DNA of 64,000 bases from JAQGLW01 sp035995725. GTDB taxonomy: Bacteria > Pseudomonadota > Gammaproteobacteria > Burkholderiales > Burkholderiaceae_D. The stretch spans positions 1 to 64,000 of the forward strand of contig DASYKE010000239.1 of the NCBI GenBank assembly GCA_035995725.1. The letters are read 5' to 3'. Within the stretch, counting starts at the first letter, position 1, and every line of letters begins with the position of its first letter. The notes under the pieces are model-generated. The model was not told the DNA's origin. It ran no database searches and saw only the letters and a list, made by a program, of their open reading frames with translations. Shown here piece after piece: positions 1-8,691 of the stretch. A program made the position numbers and the translations under genes.

Positions 1-1
1 C

Positions 2-238
2 GGCATGCCGATTATCGGACTTGCCACGACCGAAATGGCGACCGCGATCCAAAACGGCGTCTCCGGCTACGTCGACACCGATATTGCCAAACTGGTGCCC
101 CGCATGAAGCAGTTGCTGGCCGACCCGGAACAGGCTCGCCGCCTGGGTGCCGGTGCGCGCCGCAGCGCATTGGAACGTTTCAATATCGAGCGTTTTGTCA
201 ACGACTGGAATGCTGCATTCAAGCTAGTCACCGGATAA
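2..238 (+). CDS. Glycosyltransferase, C-terminal fragment (partial)
   Basis: This is the 3' end of a gene that begins before the window; the frame is open to the first bases. The text GMPIIGLATTEMATAI followed by an 'NGVSGYV' segment and a helical end (LADPEQARRLGAGAR) is the usual tail of GT4-type (group 1) glycosyltransferases, where the conserved glutamate region contacts the nucleotide-sugar and the gene closes with an 'ALERFNIERF' helix. It lies 35 bp before a PIG-L deacetylase and a GT2 enzyme on the same strand, so it probably belongs to a surface-polysaccharide cluster. Substrate cannot be told from this fragment. Confidence 0.75.
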   Translation, partial: GMPIIGLATTEMATAIQNGVSGYVDTDIAKLVPRMKQLLADPEQARRLGAGARRSALERFNIERFVNDWNAAFKLVTG

Positions 239-273
239 AAAGCAGACAACTTCGAACAAGACAATTATTCATC

Positions 274-1014
274 ATGCAATCGGTCGCGAGCCTCGGAAAA
301 ATTATTGTCATCTCGCCCCATCTTGATGATGCAGTATTTGCATGCGCCGGGCTGATTGCCGGAAAACCCGGAACGGTCGTCGTCACTATCTTTGCCGGCA
401 TGCCGAGCGATTTCGCTGCATACACAAGTTGGGACGCGGCATCCGGCTTTGATAGTGCCCGCCAAGCCGTTGCATGCCGCCGCGATGAGGACCGAAATGC
501 CCTTGAAATTCTTGATGCGATGCCGCTTTGGCTGGATTTTCTGGATAGTCAGTATGGATGCACGCCGACCGTCGATTCAGTGGCGGACATACTGAAGGAA
601 ATTCTCCGGCAACATGATCCCGACACGGTAATGATACCGGCTGGTTTGTTCCACTCCGACCATCAACTGGCGCACTATGCAGCCTTGGCAGCACGTACAT
701 GCTATCCGGAAAAAAACTGGTTTTCCTATGAAGATGCGTTTTACCGAAGAATTCCCGGCCTGTTGCAACAAAGACTGGTAACGCTCGCTGTTGCCAATAT
801 TATTGCAACTCCAGCCGCATTCGGAACTACCGATCGGACAGAGCGCAAGCATCATGCGGTGCAGTGCTATGCAAGCCAATTGCAGGCACTGGCAGCTTGC
901 CATCAGACCGCGTATGCAGATGTATTGGCACCGGAAAGATACTGGGGTCTCATGTCCCATCCCACGTCCTCCATGTCCTTATCGGGAGATCGTCAAAATG
1001 ATAGCGCCCGATAA
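274..1014 (+). CDS. PIG-L family (LmbE-like) deacetylase
   Basis: A 246-residue protein with the zinc-binding PIG-L signature near the N-terminus (SPHLDDAVFACAG, residues about 14-26, equal to the family PHxDD) and the second metal-ligand stretch HSDHQLAHYAA near residue 130. The family removes acetyl groups from N-acetylglucosamine-type sugars. No signal peptide is visible, so a cytoplasmic role is likely. The gene sits between two glycosyltransferase genes and its end overlaps the next start by 17 bp, which suggests co-transcription and a role in making or trimming a glycan precursor. The exact substrate is unknown. Confidence 0.85.
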   Translation: MQSVASLGKIIVISPHLDDAVFACAGLIAGKPGTVVVTIFAGMPSDFAAYTSWDAASGFDSARQAVACRRDEDRNALEILDAMPLWLDFLDSQYGCTPTVDSVADILKEILRQHDPDTVMIPAGLFHSDHQLAHYAALAARTCYPEKNWFSYEDAFYRRIPGLLQQRLVTLAVANIIATPAAFGTTDRTERKHHAVQCYASQLQALAACHQTAYADVLAPERYWGLMSHPTSSMSLSGDRQNDSAR

Positions 1015-1855
1015 CCGGGTTTCAGTAGTGATAGTGACGCACAATCGCGCAAACGAATTGCTGCGCACCTTGCAGCATCTGCGCGCGCTCCCGGAACAAC
1101 CTGCCACCGTGGTGGTGGACAACGCCTCTCTGGATCATACTTCGATACTGGTCAGGCGCGATTTCCCTGATGTCAACCTTATCCAGTTAAGGCAGAATCT
1201 CGGCGCGGCGGGACGTAATATAGGGGTACGGCAGGTGCAGTCGCGTTACGTTGCGTTTTCGGACGACGATAGTTGGTGGGCACCGGGTGCATTGACGCAG
1301 GCAGCCGACTTGCTCGACGCCTATCCGCAGATCGCTCTCCTTACTGCTCGGATACTGGTAGGCACCGAAGAGCGGGAAGATCCGGCATCGACGGAAATGG
1401 GCATGAGTCCTTTACCGTCCGACAGTCTGCCGGGGCGCGCGGTACTCGGCTTTTTGGCAGGCGCGACAGTATTCAGACGCGACGCATTTGAGCAGGCAGG
1501 AGGTTTCGATCCACATTTTCTGGTCGGCGGCGAAGAGGCCTTGATGGCGCTTGATCTTGTCACCAACGGTTGGACGCTGGTATATGCGCCTCAACTGATT
1601 GTCCATCATTATCCGTCGCTGCAGCGAAATAATCTCATGCGCCGTAAAATCATGATGCGCAATGCGATATGGGTCGCTTGGCTGCGCCGTCCGCTAGGCG
1701 GTGCACTGACAGAAACGCTGCAGATATTGAAAGCGGCACATCAGCAAACAATCCTGCTGGCGATCTTGACGGCAACAGTGCGTGGCTTGCCTTGGGTGCT
1801 GCGCAAGCGCCGGGTAATTCCGTTACGTGTGGATGCCCTATACCGGCAGCTATGA
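998..1855 (+). CDS. Glycosyltransferase family 2
   Basis: The protein starts MIAPDNRVSVVIVTHNR, a classic GT2 (GT-A fold) opening, with an acidic FSDDDSWW motif near residue 88 that would bind the nucleotide-sugar through a metal. The frame stays open further upstream, but the ATG at 998 was chosen because GGGAG lies about 10 bp before it and the GT-A fold begins directly after. The later GGFDPHFLVGGEEALMALDL segment matches the acceptor/ED region of rhamnosyl- and mannosyl-type GT2 enzymes. It overlaps the PIG-L gene by 17 bp. Likely a cytoplasmic or membrane-associated step in polysaccharide assembly; donor and acceptor are unknown. Confidence 0.88.
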   Translation: MIAPDNRVSVVIVTHNRANELLRTLQHLRALPEQPATVVVDNASLDHTSILVRRDFPDVNLIQLRQNLGAAGRNIGVRQVQSRYVAFSDDDSWWAPGALTQAADLLDAYPQIALLTARILVGTEEREDPASTEMGMSPLPSDSLPGRAVLGFLAGATVFRRDAFEQAGGFDPHFLVGGEEALMALDLVTNGWTLVYAPQLIVHHYPSLQRNNLMRRKIMMRNAIWVAWLRRPLGGALTETLQILKAAHQQTILLAILTATVRGLPWVLRKRRVIPLRVDALYRQL

Positions 1856-1945
1856 CGATAAATCATCGCCTTCCCGGCACAATAACTGCTTTGACCTCCG
1901 GCGACTGCACGAACCCGACTTGTTAACCGCCGCAAAGGAAAACAT

Positions 1946-2443
1946 ATGCCAGCTTCCGGAAGTTATTTCGTTGATCGCCGCACAGCCGAGGCAGCTGTGA
2001 AAATGAGTCTGCCGATGATCAATGAAGCGATGAAAAAGCCTGAAGTAGGCGAAAGCGGCTTTCTTTATATCGTCATCATGGACCCGGCGCTGACACCGGC
2101 TGATTGTTCTTTCGAAGAGGCGATCCTGTATGAATACGCGATCGGGGACAAAGCACGCTGGGACGCTGATTACGCCGCGTTCGCGCGGGCCAAGGCGCGA
2201 GTCGCGTGGCGCACCGGCCTCGATGGCCATACGGTCCGGGAGCTGCGTCCTCACCTGCTGACCCCAGGCGACACAGTGCTGTGGGGAAGTGTCGCACTGG
2301 ATGGGATTGTGGTCAGTACAAGCGGTGCGCATCCGTGGTATGACGAAGCATTTGCCGGCACCATTGCAATTTGCCTGCGTGCGATTGCAAAATCCCGCAT
2401 TGCGGCCGAACACGGCAAGGATTTGTTTTTGCCTGCACAATAA
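1946..2443 (+). CDS. Conserved hypothetical protein, possibly GlcG/HbpS-like
   Basis: A 165-residue soluble protein with a good Shine-Dalgarno (AAAGGAAAA) just before its ATG. No signal peptide or membrane segment is visible. The layout of a helical N-terminus (MSLPMINEAMKKPEV), a central FARAKARVAWRTG helix, and C-terminal 'DTVLWGSVALDG' and 'SGAHPWYDEAFAG' motifs recalls the GlcG/HbpS (DUF336) fold, but the match is by general pattern only. It stands alone between the glycan genes and oppositely oriented genes. Function is not assigned. Confidence 0.65.
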   Translation: MPASGSYFVDRRTAEAAVKMSLPMINEAMKKPEVGESGFLYIVIMDPALTPADCSFEEAILYEYAIGDKARWDADYAAFARAKARVAWRTGLDGHTVRELRPHLLTPGDTVLWGSVALDGIVVSTSGAHPWYDEAFAGTIAICLRAIAKSRIAAEHGKDLFLPAQ

Positions 2444-2549
2444 TCGAACCCGGGACGGACGTTGTTCTTGCATCGGCATCCTGCGCATTTGGCCAGGAAC
2501 ACGCGATACGGTGCCATACGATCGGTACGATTGCACGCCGCAACCAGCT

Positions 2550-2849
2550 TCAGCTGAAAGTATAGAAAACCAGACGAGCCAACGCGGAATCGAAATACAA
2601 CGCATGCCATGGAATGGCGACCGACGAGTTTCCCCGGTCAAGCGACAGCATCACATAGCGGAGATGCCGTGTCTTTGCGTCGATCAGGATGGATTTTACA
2701 TTGCCGATTTTTTCTCCTCCCGCGGTCACTACCGGGCATCCATGTAATAGTTCGGTAGCGATGGAATCCCGCGCAAAAATACATGAAAAGCGCTTTGCAG
2801 CTATTTTGGGTGGTTCTTGTCGCGAACCGCCGTTAACCTTATGTGACAT
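2550..2849 (-). CDS. PRC-barrel domain protein
   Basis: A 99-residue protein. Residues about 32-97 read as a PRC-barrel: a small all-beta domain with 'GCPVVTAGGEKIGNVKSI', 'LIDAKTRHLRYVMLSL' and 'SSVAIPWHALYFD', matching the barrel strands found in stress-related small proteins and in RimM. The N-terminal 30 residues are basic and of unclear use. It follows the upstream membrane-protein gene on the same strand with a gap of about 20 bp, so the two are probably co-transcribed. PRC-barrel proteins of this size often appear near stress or membrane genes, but no specific function can be given. Confidence 0.75.
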   Translation of the reverse strand: MSHKVNGGSRQEPPKIAAKRFSCIFARDSIATELLHGCPVVTAGGEKIGNVKSILIDAKTRHLRYVMLSLDRGNSSVAIPWHALYFDSALARLVFYTFS

Positions 2850-2869
2850 GCTCTATTTCATCCTGTGAT

Positions 2870-3736
2870 TTACACGCGACTCGCCGATGCCGCTTTGCCG
2901 GCAGAGGTATCGGTCCATGTCGTGCGGCGGGCGCCGACAGCGCCTAATGCGCCGCCGGCAATTCCCAGCGCCAGCGACAGCGCGACTGCTGCAAAAACCG
3001 TCCAGGCTGCAGCGCTGGCGGCGCCGAGCGCACGATTCGCCGCAGCTCTGCCTTGCGGCGATGCCTGCTCGGGGGAACCCGACAAAATCAGCGCCTGATC
3101 CACGATGGCGCTCGCGCGCGACTGATCCACGCCCATCGTATTGACCATATACCGGATCGCTTCATCGCGTCGGCCGGCCAGGATATATTGCTGAAGAGTC
3201 TGCATTGCGGCAGCGCTGATATTGCCGCCGATCTGGTTTCTCAGCATTCCTGCAATACCGGAAGATCCGGAACCGGATACTCCCCCTATATTCGCACCGG
3301 CATTTACCGTGGCTGCATTCATATTGCTGAAGACACCGCTGAGCAACGAGCTGCCGGCCGACGTCGCCAGCATCGCAAACAACAGCGTGGTGACCGCCCA
3401 CGATACGACACCGTGCAATACGCCATCGACTTTACGCTTTAGCCCGGTCATGCGTGCCGCCACGTAAGCGCCTACAAATGCGGCGATCAGCATGCTGAGT
3501 CCTGCCCATAGCAATGGTCCCGGGCCGACCGATTCGCCCTGCGTGATGTCGGTGGCCGACAGCCCGGTAGCGATGCCGAACAAGGTCAATACCAATTGAA
3601 CTGATATACCGACTGCAACACCGGCCAATACCGCACCCCAGCGAATAGCGGGGAAGAGCGGGCGGCGCATGGAACTGCTGGTTCCCGGCGCCTGATCCGT
3701 ATAGCTGCTGCCGGGCTCAAGCTGGATTGTCGCCAT
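2870..3736 (-). CDS. Hypothetical inner-membrane protein with four to five hydrophobic segments
   Basis: A 288-residue protein with hydrophobic stretches near residues 30-52, 72-92, 108-128 and 238-262, separated by a long Gly/Ala/Ser-rich loop (for example SGSGSSGIAGM). The N-terminal 25 residues are polar and probably cytoplasmic. A central segment, NTMGVDQSRASAIVDQALIL, looks like a soluble helical hairpin. This arrangement fits a family of uncharacterised proteobacterial membrane proteins sometimes labelled 'PhnA-like'. It precedes the PRC-barrel gene by about 20 bp on the same strand. No catalytic motif is visible and no function is assigned. Confidence 0.7.
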   Translation of the reverse strand: MATIQLEPGSSYTDQAPGTSSSMRRPLFPAIRWGAVLAGVAVGISVQLVLTLFGIATGLSATDITQGESVGPGPLLWAGLSMLIAAFVGAYVAARMTGLKRKVDGVLHGVVSWAVTTLLFAMLATSAGSSLLSGVFSNMNAATVNAGANIGGVSGSGSSGIAGMLRNQIGGNISAAAMQTLQQYILAGRRDEAIRYMVNTMGVDQSRASAIVDQALILSGSPEQASPQGRAAANRALGAASAAAWTVFAAVALSLALGIAGGALGAVGARRTTWTDTSAGKAASASRV

Positions 3737-3990
3737 TTGATAACTCCTTGCAAAGTCGATTAATCTAATAAAAAAGGCGCATGAAACCGAATGGCTTCCT
3801 GATTAAATAGTGAAGGCAACATCCATGCCCATATCAGAACAACCGGAACAGGAAAGGAGACAAATATCTCTGTTGCTGATCCCGCCAGTGCATGAGGCGC
3901 GAGGATCGCTGCCGCCGGAACGGACGTAAAGATTGCAGGTACGCCTGGTAAAGATTGCACCGGTGCAGAGACGCCGCCAAACAGGCGGAC

Positions 3991-4782
3991 TCAATTTTTT
4001 CCGGTTCGTTCCGTTGCGGGCGGCTTGCCGGACAGCATATCAAGCGCATATTTCATGCGTTTCAGAAATTCACGCCGTACGTCGGATTGCTTTAGCGGGG
4101 TTGATTTCAAACGGCATCTTATTACCATCGATGCATCTTCGATCTTTTCGACACCTTGGATATCGATGTCGCCGATAATGTAAGATCCGAGTGTCGGATC
4201 TTTGCGCATATCGTTGCCGACCTCACGCATTATTTTGAATACCTGCTCCAGATCCAAGTGACGCGGCACGCTGAGATCGACCACGGCGAATCCATATTCG
4301 CGGCTTTTGTTGGTTACCGTGGTAATGATTCCGTTCGGTATGAAATGAACGCTGCCGTCGTCGTCGCGCATGCGAATATGCCGCAAGGTTATTTCTTCCA
4401 CTTGGCCTGTCCTTCCTGCGGCTTCAATCACTTCGCCTTCGCTTGCCTGGTTTTCAATCAATAAAAACAGGCCGCTGAAAAAATCCTTCACCAGGCTCTG
4501 CGCTCCAAAGCCGACCGCGATCCCGGCCACTCCTGCGGTGGCCAGCACAGGGGCTACCGAAATGCCGATTTCGCTCAGCGACAGCATGATCGCCATGCCA
4601 AGGATCACGAAAGTAGCGGCATGTCGAAATACGCTGCTTAATGTGTCGATGCGCCGGTAATCGGCCGGATGGATAATCCTGCCGACAACATGACGTTTGA
4701 ATATACTGAGAAAATTACGTGTAAACAGCAGCAATATCCCGGCCAAAAGCCAGATCACCGCAATATGCAATATGGCTATCAT
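3991..4782 (-). CDS. Small-conductance mechanosensitive channel, MscS family
   Basis: A 263-residue MscS-type channel. Two N-terminal hydrophobic helices precede the pore helix TM3, seen as VAPVLATAGVAGIAVGFGAQ (about residues 76-95) with its Ala/Gly packing pattern and the FGAQSLVKDFFSG turn that starts the beta domain. The cytoplasmic beta and alpha/beta domains follow ('GRTGQVEEITLRHIRMRD', 'HFIPNGIITTVTN'). Length is close to that of E. coli MscS (286). It would open on membrane tension and release solutes during osmotic downshock. The gene stands alone, with about 240 bp on either side. Confidence 0.93.
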   Translation of the reverse strand: MIAILHIAVIWLLAGILLLFTRNFLSIFKRHVVGRIIHPADYRRIDTLSSVFRHAATFVILGMAIMLSLSEIGISVAPVLATAGVAGIAVGFGAQSLVKDFFSGLFLLIENQASEGEVIEAAGRTGQVEEITLRHIRMRDDDGSVHFIPNGIITTVTNKSREYGFAVVDLSVPRHLDLEQVFKIMREVGNDMRKDPTLGSYIIGDIDIQGVEKIEDASMVIRCRLKSTPLKQSDVRREFLKRMKYALDMLSGKPPATERTGKN

Positions 4783-5025
4783 CTCCCTCCCTTTTCAGAT
4801 CAGTCCAGGAAATCGCCGCATGATCACTTGTTATGCCCGCAGATTGTGATCATGCACTCCGGAGAGTTGAAGTCCCCAGTCTCAAACTTTTCCCGTAGAC
4901 AGAAAGTATGGCAAAGCGCGGCATCGCATGGGCGACCTGCGGTCGACAGCCTCTCGGCTCCAAAAGCCCTGCATCGGATACGATCGCAGTGCAATCGGAA
5001 GAGGCGTAAATTGCCGCAGTGATCG

Positions 5026-6612
5026 CTATTTGACGATTGGCGGCACATCAAACGTATGGAATGGCGCCGGGCTGGGGATGGTCCACTCCAGACCTTCAGC
5101 GCCATCCCAAGGCTTGTCCGGCGCTTTTCGACCGCCCTTAATCATCGGCAATACCACCGCGAACAGAAAATACACCTGTGCAAGGCCGAAGCCGAAAGCA
5201 CCTATGGTTGATATGAGATTGAAATCCGTAAACTGGGCCGGATAGTCGGCATAACGGCGCGGCATGCCTGCCAAGCCCAGGAAATGCATGGGAAAAAAGG
5301 CAAAATTGAACGCGATGATCGAGGCCCAGAAATGCAGCTGCGCACGCGTTTCATCGTACATGAAGCCGGTCCATTTCGGCGCCCAATAATAAAAGCCTGA
5401 AAATATCGCGAACAGCGATCCTCCGACCAGCACATAATGAAAATGCGCCACAACGTAGTAAGTGTCCTGCATCTGGATATCGATCGGCGCCACCGCCAGA
5501 ATCAACCCGGTCAAACCGCCGATTGTGAAGACGAACAGAAAGCCGAGCGCAAACAACATCGGCGCCTCAAAACTTAACGATCCTCTCCACATCGTAGCGA
5601 TCCAGTTGAATACCTTCACACCGGTCGGCACCGATACCAGCATCGTTGCATACATGAAAAACAACTGGCCCGTGACGGGCATGCCGGTGACAAACATGTG
5701 ATGCGCCCACACGATGAACGATATGATCGCAATCGACGCCCCCGCATAGACCATCGAGCTGTAGCCGAACAGCGGCTTGCGCGAAAACGCCGGAATCACA
5801 TGCGATACCATGCCGAATGCCGGCAGGATCATGATATATACCTCGGGATGTCCGAAAAACCAGAATATATGCTGAAACATGACCGGATCGCCGCCGCCCG
5901 TGGCGAGGAAAAACGTCGTGCCGAAATGCCGGTCCGTCAGCAGCATCGTGACTACGCCGGCCAATACCGGCATCACGGCAATCAACAGATAGGCGGTGAT
6001 CAGCCACATCCAGCAAAACATCGGCAATTTCATCATTGTCATGCCTGGTGCCCGCATGTTCAGGATAGTGGTGATGATATTGATTGCGCCCATGATCGAC
6101 GAGGCGCCCATCAAGTGCACGGCAAAAATCGTGAAATCCATGCCGGGCCCCATCTGAAGGGACAATGGCGGATACATGGTCCAGCCCGAACCGGCTGCGC
6201 CTCCGGTCGAAAAAAAAGCCGATATCAACAGCAGCCCGGCAGGCGGCAACAACCAGAACGAGAAGTTGTTCATCCGCGCAAACGCCATGTCGGATGCACC
6301 GATTTGCAGCGGGACCATCCAGTTCGCAAAGCCGACGAAGGCAGGCATGATTGCGCCGAATATCATGACAAGACCATGCATGGTCACCAATTGGTTGAAG
6401 AACTGCGGCTGAAAAAATTGCAGGCCGGGTTGGAATAATTCGGCGCGGATCAGCAGCGCCATGACGCCCCCGGTCAGAAACATGATGAACGAGAACCAAA
6501 GGTACAGCGTACCGATATCCTTGTGGTTGGTCGCATACAGCCACCGGCGCCACCCGTATGGGTGCTCCGACGCGTGGTCATGCACATGATCGATTACGTT
6601 TGTGGTATCCAT
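5026..6612 (-). CDS. ctaD: Cytochrome c oxidase subunit I (aa3-type), not next to other cox genes
   Basis: A 528-residue haem-copper oxidase subunit I. All metal ligands are visible: His79 in TMHGLVM and His392 in HFHYVLVGG for the low-spin haem, His255 with the cross-linked Tyr259 and the proton-channel Glu257 in FGHPEVYIM, the CuB pair His304-His305 in VWAHHMF, and His390 for the high-spin haem. It couples oxygen reduction to proton pumping in the inner membrane. Subunits II and III and the assembly genes (ctaC, ctaG, ctaE) are absent from both sides, which is unusual because these genes normally form one operon. No strong Shine-Dalgarno precedes the ATG. Confidence 0.95.
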   Translation of the reverse strand: MDTTNVIDHVHDHASEHPYGWRRWLYATNHKDIGTLYLWFSFIMFLTGGVMALLIRAELFQPGLQFFQPQFFNQLVTMHGLVMIFGAIMPAFVGFANWMVPLQIGASDMAFARMNNFSFWLLPPAGLLLISAFFSTGGAAGSGWTMYPPLSLQMGPGMDFTIFAVHLMGASSIMGAINIITTILNMRAPGMTMMKLPMFCWMWLITAYLLIAVMPVLAGVVTMLLTDRHFGTTFFLATGGGDPVMFQHIFWFFGHPEVYIMILPAFGMVSHVIPAFSRKPLFGYSSMVYAGASIAIISFIVWAHHMFVTGMPVTGQLFFMYATMLVSVPTGVKVFNWIATMWRGSLSFEAPMLFALGFLFVFTIGGLTGLILAVAPIDIQMQDTYYVVAHFHYVLVGGSLFAIFSGFYYWAPKWTGFMYDETRAQLHFWASIIAFNFAFFPMHFLGLAGMPRRYADYPAQFTDFNLISTIGAFGFGLAQVYFLFAVVLPMIKGGRKAPDKPWDGAEGLEWTIPSPAPFHTFDVPPIVK

Positions 6613-7202
6613 GTTGATTGCGTCACTGTATTAGTTGAGGCGCGGCATGTCTTCGTCGCATTTTGTCTGCGTTCGCTGATTCGCCGGCTGGAAAGTCCGT
6701 ACCTTACTCTTTCCGAAATGCCATTCGCGATGCCGGCTCGATTGCCTGTTCACGTAACAGCTGCGTTGCCTGTAATCGTGTTTGCGGATAATCCATTGTG
6801 CATTTGCAAGATCAGGCGGCGGAATTGGCCTGCCGCCGTTCATTTTTTCCATTTCGTTGCCCGGCAATCGCATCACGGCAGCAGAGCCACGAGATGCAGT
6901 AAGCATGCCAATAGAAGAATATGGAAAACCGCATTTTCTGGCCGGCGCCGGACCCGGGCCGGCAATTTTCGAAATGGCGCAGCCGAGCAAGCCGCCCTGC
7001 AAATTCTTTACTCTGCCGGCATTTATTACGCATGGCCTTGACACGGAGTGTGCCGTACCGGGGAAACAAGGTTCGAGGAAGCATCTTTGCGCAATCCATC
7101 ATTAGTCAACCCGGGTACGTCGCTTGCTTTAAGAATTATTGGCTGGCGCAACCAGTGAGACATCAGTGGCAGAACCGGCAGCTAACGATCCATCAACAAT
7201 CA
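6613..7202. other. Intergenic region without a convincing gene
   Basis: About 590 bp between the divergent ctaD and SDR genes. Open frames of 90-140 codons exist on both strands, but their translations are rich in Arg, Cys and Pro, lack recognisable domains and have no good ribosome-binding site. The region must hold the promoters of both flanking genes, though no clear -35/-10 pair could be named. Confidence 0.5.
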
Positions 7203-7988
7203 ATGGAGGTCGAATTGGAGAGTTTCAACCTTGCCGCCGACGTACCAGCCACGATGCAGGCCACCCATGTGCTTATCGGAAAAAATATTCTGATTACCGG
7301 CGGTGCGAGCGGCCTGGGCATGGCGCTGTGCAAAACACTGTCCGGCGCCGGAGCGAACGTGATGATAGCCGACATCAATCCGGACAAGGCTCGGGCAGTG
7401 GCGGAATCAATACGCAATACCGAAGCGCGGGTAAGTACCACTTATTGCGATGTCGGCGATCCGGCGGCTGCGGAAAATGCGGTGGATGAAACTGTCCGGG
7501 CATTCGGCAAGCTTGATGTACTGATCAATAATGCGGGCACCGATATAACTTGCTCGATTGATGAAATCTCTTTTGCGGACTGGGACCGGGTAATTCATAC
7601 AAACCTGTATGGCCCCTTTCTATTATCCAAATATGCCGCCAAACACATGAGACACAGCCGCGGCGGGCAGATCGTCAACATTGCATCAACCGCCGCCAAG
7701 CGTGCATGGCCGAACGCATCCGCCTATCATGCCAGCAAATGGGGTTTGCTTGGACTGTCGCATGCGCTGCATGCGGAATTGCGACCATACAACATTAAGG
7801 TAACAGCAGTAGTCGCCGGCGGCATGCGCACTCCTTTCCTGCTCGACCGCTTTCCCGACATCGACGTATCCACGTTACAAGACCCGGTCAGCGTGGCGAA
7901 GACTGTGATGGCCGTTTTGACGCTGCCTGATGAAACGGTGATTTCAGAAATAATGGTGCTGCCGATGCGGGAAACCTCTTGGCCGTAA
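7203..7988 (+). CDS. Short-chain dehydrogenase/reductase (SDR)
   Basis: A classical SDR. The nucleotide-binding motif is TGGASGLG (family TGxxxGxG), followed by 'ADINPDKARAVAE', which suggests NAD(H) preference because an acidic residue ends the second strand. The NNAG motif appears as LINNAGTD, and the catalytic serine lies in NIASTAAK with YHASK as the YxxxK pair. Start choice is uncertain: the ATG at 7203 gives a 17-residue leader and the ATG at 7254 (MQATHV) gives a more usual short leader; neither has a clear Shine-Dalgarno. It lies 97 bp before gmhB on the same strand and may share a transcript with the heptose genes. Substrate unknown. Confidence 0.88.
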   Translation: MEVELESFNLAADVPATMQATHVLIGKNILITGGASGLGMALCKTLSGAGANVMIADINPDKARAVAESIRNTEARVSTTYCDVGDPAAAENAVDETVRAFGKLDVLINNAGTDITCSIDEISFADWDRVIHTNLYGPFLLSKYAAKHMRHSRGGQIVNIASTAAKRAWPNASAYHASKWGLLGLSHALHAELRPYNIKVTAVVAGGMRTPFLLDRFPDIDVSTLQDPVSVAKTVMAVLTLPDETVISEIMVLPMRETSWP

Positions 7989-8085
7989 AGCCGGACAGCA
8001 GGTTGCCGCGCATCGCCCGGATGCGCCTGCACATGAGGCCCGACGCACGCAGCACCCCAATATCCGGATTAACAGAGGTTTTGGC

Positions 8086-8691
8086 ATGCGAGCGATTTTT
8101 CTGGATAAAGACGGCACCTTGGTAAAAGATGTCCCCTACAACGTCAACCCTGACCTGGTGCAATTATCGCTCGGTGCCGGCGAGGCGCTACGCCTTTTTC
8201 GGCGCCGGGGCTATGCATTGTTCGTGGTGTCCAATCAGGCCGGCATTGCCAAGGGATTATTTTCTGAACTGGATTTGTGCCGGATACAGCAGCGCCTGCA
8301 TGAATTATTGTCGGAACAAGATATCGCGCTGGATGGATTCTATTATTGTCCGCATCATCCAGACGGCGTCGTGAAAGAATATGCAATCCGGTGCGTCTGC
8401 CGCAAGCCGATGCCTGGCATGATTTACCGTGCCGCTTACCAATATGGCATCGACTTGAAGCGTTCGTGGATGATCGGCGATATTCTTGACGATGTCGAAG
8501 CTGGTTGCCGTGCCGGTTGCAACACCGTGCTGATCGACAATGGCAACGAAACCGAATGGAAAATTTCCGAGCAGCGCATGCCCGATCTAATCGCCCCCGA
8601 TCTGTACGCAGCCGCCAAGGCAATCGAAGCGGTCGATGGCATGCCGCATTCTCCGCCGTTGTCGCGCAATCAGGGGACGCTTCATCCATGA
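8086..8691 (+). CDS. gmhB: D-glycero-D-manno-heptose-1,7-bisphosphate 7-phosphatase (HAD IIIA)
   Basis: A 201-residue HAD-family phosphatase. Motif I is FLDKDGTL (residues 5-12, nucleophile Asp and general-acid Asp), motif II is VVSNQAG, and the motif IV region is WMIGDILDDVEAG. The zinc loop typical of GmhB is visible as CPHHPDG with a later 'RCVCRKP', giving the Cys-His-Cys-Cys set. The enzyme removes the 7-phosphate of heptose bisphosphate during synthesis of ADP-heptose for LPS core. Its stop overlaps the start of the next gene in an ATGA arrangement, and that gene is a heptosyltransferase-type enzyme, which supports the assignment. A related histidinol-phosphate phosphatase role is less likely given the neighbours. 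Confidence 0.88.
   Translation: MRAIFLDKDGTLVKDVPYNVNPDLVQLSLGAGEALRLFRRRGYALFVVSNQAGIAKGLFSELDLCRIQQRLHELLSEQDIALDGFYYCPHHPDGVVKEYAIRCVCRKPMPGMIYRAAYQYGIDLKRSWMIGDILDDVEAGCRAGCNTVLIDNGNETEWKISEQRMPDLIAPDLYAAAKAIEAVDGMPHSPPLSRNQGTLHP

Noticed and set aside
5567..6553. 328-codon frame rich in Arg, His and Asp over ctaD
   Set aside because: Same strand as ctaD but another frame; composition is typical of a shadow and ctaD has full domain support.
6631..7105. Possible small genes before ctaD on either strand
   Set aside because: Translations have no recognisable motif, no ribosome-binding site, and conflict with each other.
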